Shown: piece after piece, positions 58,165 through 61,140 of the stretch | Layout of the letters: each line of letters begins with the position of its first letter | Position numbering within the stretch: the stretch's first letter is position 1 | Assembly (NCBI RefSeq): GCF_000725625.1 | Contig: NZ_JOHS01000039.1 | Span: 1-61,140 of the forward strand | From: Streptomyces sp. NRRL F-6676 | GTDB taxonomy: Bacteria; Actinomycetota; Actinomycetes; Streptomycetales; Streptomycetaceae | Reading direction: 5' to 3' | Length of the DNA: 61,140 bases | The notes under the pieces: generated by a model | What the model was told of the DNA's origin: nothing | Seen by the model: only the letters and a program-made list of their open reading frames with translations | The model's database searches: none | Position numbers and translations under genes: made by a program

Positions 58165-59064
58165 ATGGCTCCGACCTCGACTCCGCAGACCCCCTTCGGG
58201 CGGGTCCTCACCGCCATGGTCACGCCCTTCACGGCGGACGGCGCACTCGACCTCGACGGCGCGCAGCGACTCGCCACCCACCTGGTGGACGCAGGCAACG
58301 ACGGCCTGGTCGTCAACGGCACCACCGGTGAGTCGCCGACCACGAGTGACGCGGAGAAAAGGGATCTCGTACGGGCCGTGGCGGAGGCCGTCGGAGACCG
58401 CGCCCACGTCGTGGCCGGAGTCGGCACCAACGACACCCACCACAGCATCGAGCTCGCCCGCGCCGCCGAGCAGGCCGGCGCGCACGGCCTGCTCACCGTC
58501 ACGCCGTACTACAACAAGCCCCCTCAGGAGGGTTTGTACCGGCACTTCGCTGCCATCGCGGACGCCACCGGCCTGCCGGTCATGCTGTACGACATCCCCG
58601 GCCGCAGCGGCGTCCCGATCAGCACCGAGACGATCGTCCGCCTGGCCGAGCACCCCAGGATCGTCGCCAACAAGGACGCCAAGGGCGACCTCGGCCGGGC
58701 CGGCTGGGCCATCGCCCGCTCCGGACTCGCCTGGTACTCCGGCGACGACATGCTCAACCTCCCCCTGCTCTCGGTCGGCGCGGTCGGCTTCGTCTCGGTC
58801 GTCGGCCATGTCGTCACGCCCGAGCTGCGTACCCTCGTCGAGGCGTACACCGCCGGCGACGTCCAGAAGGCGCTCGAGATCCACCAGAAGCTGCTTCCGG
58901 TCTTCACCGGCATGTTCCGCACCCAGGGAGTGATGACCACCAAGGCCGCGCTCGCCCTCCAGGGCCTGCCCGCAGGACCGCTGCGCGCGCCCATGGTGGA
59001 ACTCACCCCCGAGGAGACCGCCCAGCTCAAGATCGATCTTGCTGCCGGTGGGGTACAGCTCTGA
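58165..59064 (+). CDS. dapA: 4-hydroxy-tetrahydrodipicolinate synthase
   Basis: DapA condenses pyruvate with aspartate semialdehyde, the first dedicated step to lysine and meso-DAP. The 299-aa product has GTTGESPTT, VTPYYNKPPQEGLYRHF, Y142 in LYDIPGRSGV and the Schiff-base lysine in IVANKDAKGD (K170). I chose ATG 58165, where family similarity begins; GTG 58156 would add three residues. There is no good Shine-Dalgarno site, consistent with a leaderless or weakly initiated message. It is followed by RNase J, an order shared with mycobacteria. Confidence 0.95.
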   Translation: MAPTSTPQTPFGRVLTAMVTPFTADGALDLDGAQRLATHLVDAGNDGLVVNGTTGESPTTSDAEKRDLVRAVAEAVGDRAHVVAGVGTNDTHHSIELARAAEQAGAHGLLTVTPYYNKPPQEGLYRHFAAIADATGLPVMLYDIPGRSGVPISTETIVRLAEHPRIVANKDAKGDLGRAGWAIARSGLAWYSGDDMLNLPLLSVGAVGFVSVVGHVVTPELRTLVEAYTAGDVQKALEIHQKLLPVFTGMFRTQGVMTTKAALALQGLPAGPLRAPMVELTPEETAQLKIDLAAGGVQL

Positions 59065-59154
59065 CAACGGACTTCACAACTGAAGAGGCAGGACGCCCCG
59101 GAACCGGTGCGTGCCTGCGAACCCACACCACGACAACTGCTTATGCACGAACGT

Positions 59155-59192
59155 CATGCGCGCCACGTGCCCCCAGGTACGTGGCGCGCATG
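59155..59192 (+). promoter_or_regulatory. perfect 14-bp stem-loop directly upstream of the RNase J gene
   Basis: CATGCGCGCCACGT (59155-59168) pairs perfectly with ACGTGGCGCGCATG (59179-59192) around a 10-nt loop. It ends about two bases before the AGGAG of the RNase J gene and lies 90 bases after dapA, with no T-run. It may be a 5'-leader element controlling the nuclease rather than a simple terminator. Confidence 0.6.
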
Positions 59193-59206
59193 GTGAGGAG
59201 AGTCTT

Positions 59207-60892
59207 TTGAGTCATCCGCACCCTGAACTCGGCCCGCCGTCGCCCCTTCCCGAGGGCGGCCTGCGGGTCACCCCGCTCGGCGGCCTCGGTGAAATCGGCC
59301 GGAACATGACCGTGTTCGAATACGGCGGCCGCCTGTTGATCGTCGACTGCGGAGTGCTCTTCCCCGAGGAGGAGCAGCCCGGAATCGACCTGATCCTGCC
59401 GGACTTCACGTCCATCCGTAACCGCCTCGACGACATCGAGGGCATCGTCCTCACCCATGGTCACGAGGACCACATCGGTGGCGTGCCCTTCCTGCTGCGC
59501 GAGAAGCCGGACATCCCGCTGATCGGCTCCAAGCTGACCCTCGCCCTGATCGAGGCCAAGCTCCAGGAGCACCGCATCCGCCCCTACACCCTCGAGGTGG
59601 CCGAGGGACACCGGGAGCGCGTCGGCCCCTTCGACTGCGAGTTCGTCGCGGTCAACCACTCCATCCCGGACGCTCTCGCGGTCGCCATCCGCACCCCGGC
59701 CGGCATGGTGGTCCACACCGGCGACTTCAAGATGGACCAGCTCCCGCTGGACAACCGCCTCACGGACCTGCACGCGTTCGCGCGGCTCAGCGAGGAGGGC
59801 ATCGACCTGCTCCTCGCCGACTCCACCAACGCCGAGGTCCCCGGGTTCACCCCGCACGAGCGCGACATCTCCAGCGTCCTGCGCCAGGTCTTCGCCGGTG
59901 CGAGCAAGCGGATCATCGTGGCCAGCTTCGCCAGCCACGTCCACCGCATCCAGCAGATCCTCGACGCCGCCCACGAATACGGGCGCCGGGTGGCTTTCGT
60001 CGGCCGCTCCATGGTCCGCAACATGGGCATCGCCCGGGACCTCGGCTATCTGAAGGTGCCGGCCGGTCTCGTCGTCGATGTGAAGACCCTCGACGATCTC
60101 CCGGACCACGAGGTCGTACTGGTCTGTACGGGCTCCCAGGGCGAGCCGATGGCGGCGCTGTCGCGCATGGCGAACCGTGACCACCAGATCCGGATCGTCC
60201 AGGGCGACACGGTGATCCTCGCCTCGTCCCTCATCCCGGGCAACGAGAACGCGGTGTACCGCGTGATCAACGGCCTGACCCGGTGGGGCGCCAACGTCGT
60301 CCACAAGGGCAACGCCAAGGTCCACGTGTCCGGACACGCCTCCGCCGGTGAGCTGCTGTACTTCTACAACATCTGCCGGCCCAGGAACCTGATGCCGGTC
60401 CACGGCGAATGGCGCCACCTGCGGGCCAACGCCGAACTGGGCGCGCTGACCGGCGTCCCGCACGACCGTATCGTCATCGCCGAGGACGGCGTCGTCGTCG
60501 ACCTCGTCGGCGGCAAGGCGAAGATCTCCGGCAAGGTCCAGGCCGGGTATGTCTACGTGGACGGGCTCTCCGTCGGCGATGTCGGCGAACCCGCGCTCAA
60601 GGACCGCAGGATCCTCGGCGACGAGGGCATCATCTCCGTCTTCGTGGTGATGGACTCGTCCACCGGGAAGATCACCGGTGGTCCGCACGTCCAGGCCCGC
60701 GGCTCCGGCATCGAGGACTCGGCGTTCGCCGTGGTCCTGCCGAAGATCACGGAGACGCTCGAACGATCGGCCCAGGACGGCGTCGTGGAACCGCACCAGT
60801 TGCAGCAGCTCATCCGCCGCACACTGGGCAAGTGGGTCTCGGACACCTACCGGCGCCGGCCGATGATCCTGCCGGTCGTCGTGGAGGTCTGA
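59207..60892 (+). CDS. rnj: ribonuclease J
   Basis: RNase J is a metallo-beta-lactamase/beta-CASP nuclease with endo- and 5'-exonuclease activity in RNA processing. The 561-aa product contains VTPLGGLGEIGRNMTVFEY, the metal motif H84-G-H86-E-D88-H89, HTGDFKMD, the beta-CASP VASFASHVHRIQQI and CTGSQGEPMAAL, and VHVSGHASAGEL. The start is the TTG at 59207: AGGAG lies eight bases upstream and the product then begins MSHPHPELGP, as I recall for S. coelicolor. An ATG-type extension from 59111 would translate the stem-loop. Confidence 0.94.
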   Translation: MSHPHPELGPPSPLPEGGLRVTPLGGLGEIGRNMTVFEYGGRLLIVDCGVLFPEEEQPGIDLILPDFTSIRNRLDDIEGIVLTHGHEDHIGGVPFLLREKPDIPLIGSKLTLALIEAKLQEHRIRPYTLEVAEGHRERVGPFDCEFVAVNHSIPDALAVAIRTPAGMVVHTGDFKMDQLPLDNRLTDLHAFARLSEEGIDLLLADSTNAEVPGFTPHERDISSVLRQVFAGASKRIIVASFASHVHRIQQILDAAHEYGRRVAFVGRSMVRNMGIARDLGYLKVPAGLVVDVKTLDDLPDHEVVLVCTGSQGEPMAALSRMANRDHQIRIVQGDTVILASSLIPGNENAVYRVINGLTRWGANVVHKGNAKVHVSGHASAGELLYFYNICRPRNLMPVHGEWRHLRANAELGALTGVPHDRIVIAEDGVVVDLVGGKAKISGKVQAGYVYVDGLSVGDVGEPALKDRRILGDEGIISVFVVMDSSTGKITGGPHVQARGSGIEDSAFAVVLPKITETLERSAQDGVVEPHQLQQLIRRTLGKWVSDTYRRRPMILPVVVEV

Positions 60893-60944
60893 CGCCACGT
60901 CACACGGCCCAACGGCCGGGAAGACGCCCCCTTCTGACGGGGGA

Positions 60945-61140
60945 TCGGACCGGAAACGGATCTGATAAAGTCGGAACCGCCGGAAAGGAAAGCGCTCGGA
61001 AGAAAGTCGGAACCGCCGGAAAGGAAAGCGCTCGGAAGAGTGAAGTCCTGGAAAGCACCGAGGAAATCGGACAGCGAAACGGTCTGATAGAGTCGGAAAC
61101 GCAAGACCGAAGGGAAGCGCCCGGAGGAAAGCCTGAGAGA
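60945..61140 (+). promoter_or_regulatory. probable rRNA operon promoter region at the window end
   Basis: Two related promoter-like units, each with TCGGAC, then GAAACGG and TCTGATA(A/G)AGT, occur at 60945-60971 and 61067-61093, giving -10-like boxes TAAAGT and TAGAGT. Between them lie two perfect 36-base tandem repeats. The final sequence, with GGGAAGCGCCCGGAGGAAAG, is what I remember preceding Streptomyces 16S genes. The rRNA itself is not in the window. Confidence 0.6.
60967..61038. repeat. two perfect 36-bp tandem repeats
   Basis: Positions 60967-61002 and 61003-61038 are identical; the unit starts AAAGTCGGAACCGCC and ends AAAGCGCTCGGAAG. A looser third copy (61091-61130) follows the second -10-like box. 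Confidence 0.9.

Overview
The window is high-GC actinobacterial chromosome, almost certainly from a Streptomyces. GTG starts are frequent, purine-rich Shine-Dalgarno sites precede most genes, and the gene order matches what I recall of the core region of Streptomyces coelicolor around dxr, nusA-infB, the type VII secretion (ESX) locus, rpsO-pnp, dapB, dapA and RNase J. That order comes from memory, not from a search.

Left part (1-24440), mostly housekeeping on the + strand: the 3' part of an acyl-CoA dehydrogenase; dxr-rseP-ispG (isoprenoid MEP pathway and a site-2 protease), with ispG interrupted by an apparent 46-nt deletion; two GNAT acetyltransferases; proS; a minus-strand block with a phosphotransferase-fold protein lacking its catalytic residues, a ferritin-like DUF4439 protein and a lipoprotein; then rimP-nusA-ylxR-infB-DUF503-rbfA-truB (translation and RNA maturation). 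A large protein joining an inactive-looking trypsin-like domain to a P-loop ATPase follows, then ribF. About 1 kb of non-coding repeat separates nusA from ylxR.

Middle part (24866-50799), a complete but scattered ESX system: an EspI-like MinD ATPase, a beta-propeller membrane protein, a repeat-bearing protein and EccE on the minus strand; EccB and a mycosin (MycP) on the plus strand; a DUF397 protein; EsxB and EsxA behind a recognisable promoter and palindromic operator candidate; two decayed genes; a visibly less GC-rich minus-strand module (lipoprotein, 756-aa WxG protein, small WXG-like protein, second mycosin, 513-aa WxG protein, 182-aa protein); then the three-ATPase-domain EccC and, divergently, EccD. 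EccB/C/D/E form the membrane channel, EccC drives export, mycosins process or gate it, and the WxG proteins are the likely cargo. The AT-richer module is the best candidate for a poorly described accessory system.

Right part (50800-61140): rpsO, pnp, an M16 peptidase, dapB, three small membrane-protein genes, dapA and RNase J. thyX, which I expect next to dapA, is absent. The last 200 bases carry tandem repeats and -10-like boxes typical of a Streptomyces rRNA operon promoter region, so a 16S gene probably starts just beyond the window.

Several lesions (ispG, the two genes at 37.0-38.2 kb, a 19-C run in the DUF503 gene) could be real decay or draft-assembly errors; raw reads would decide.
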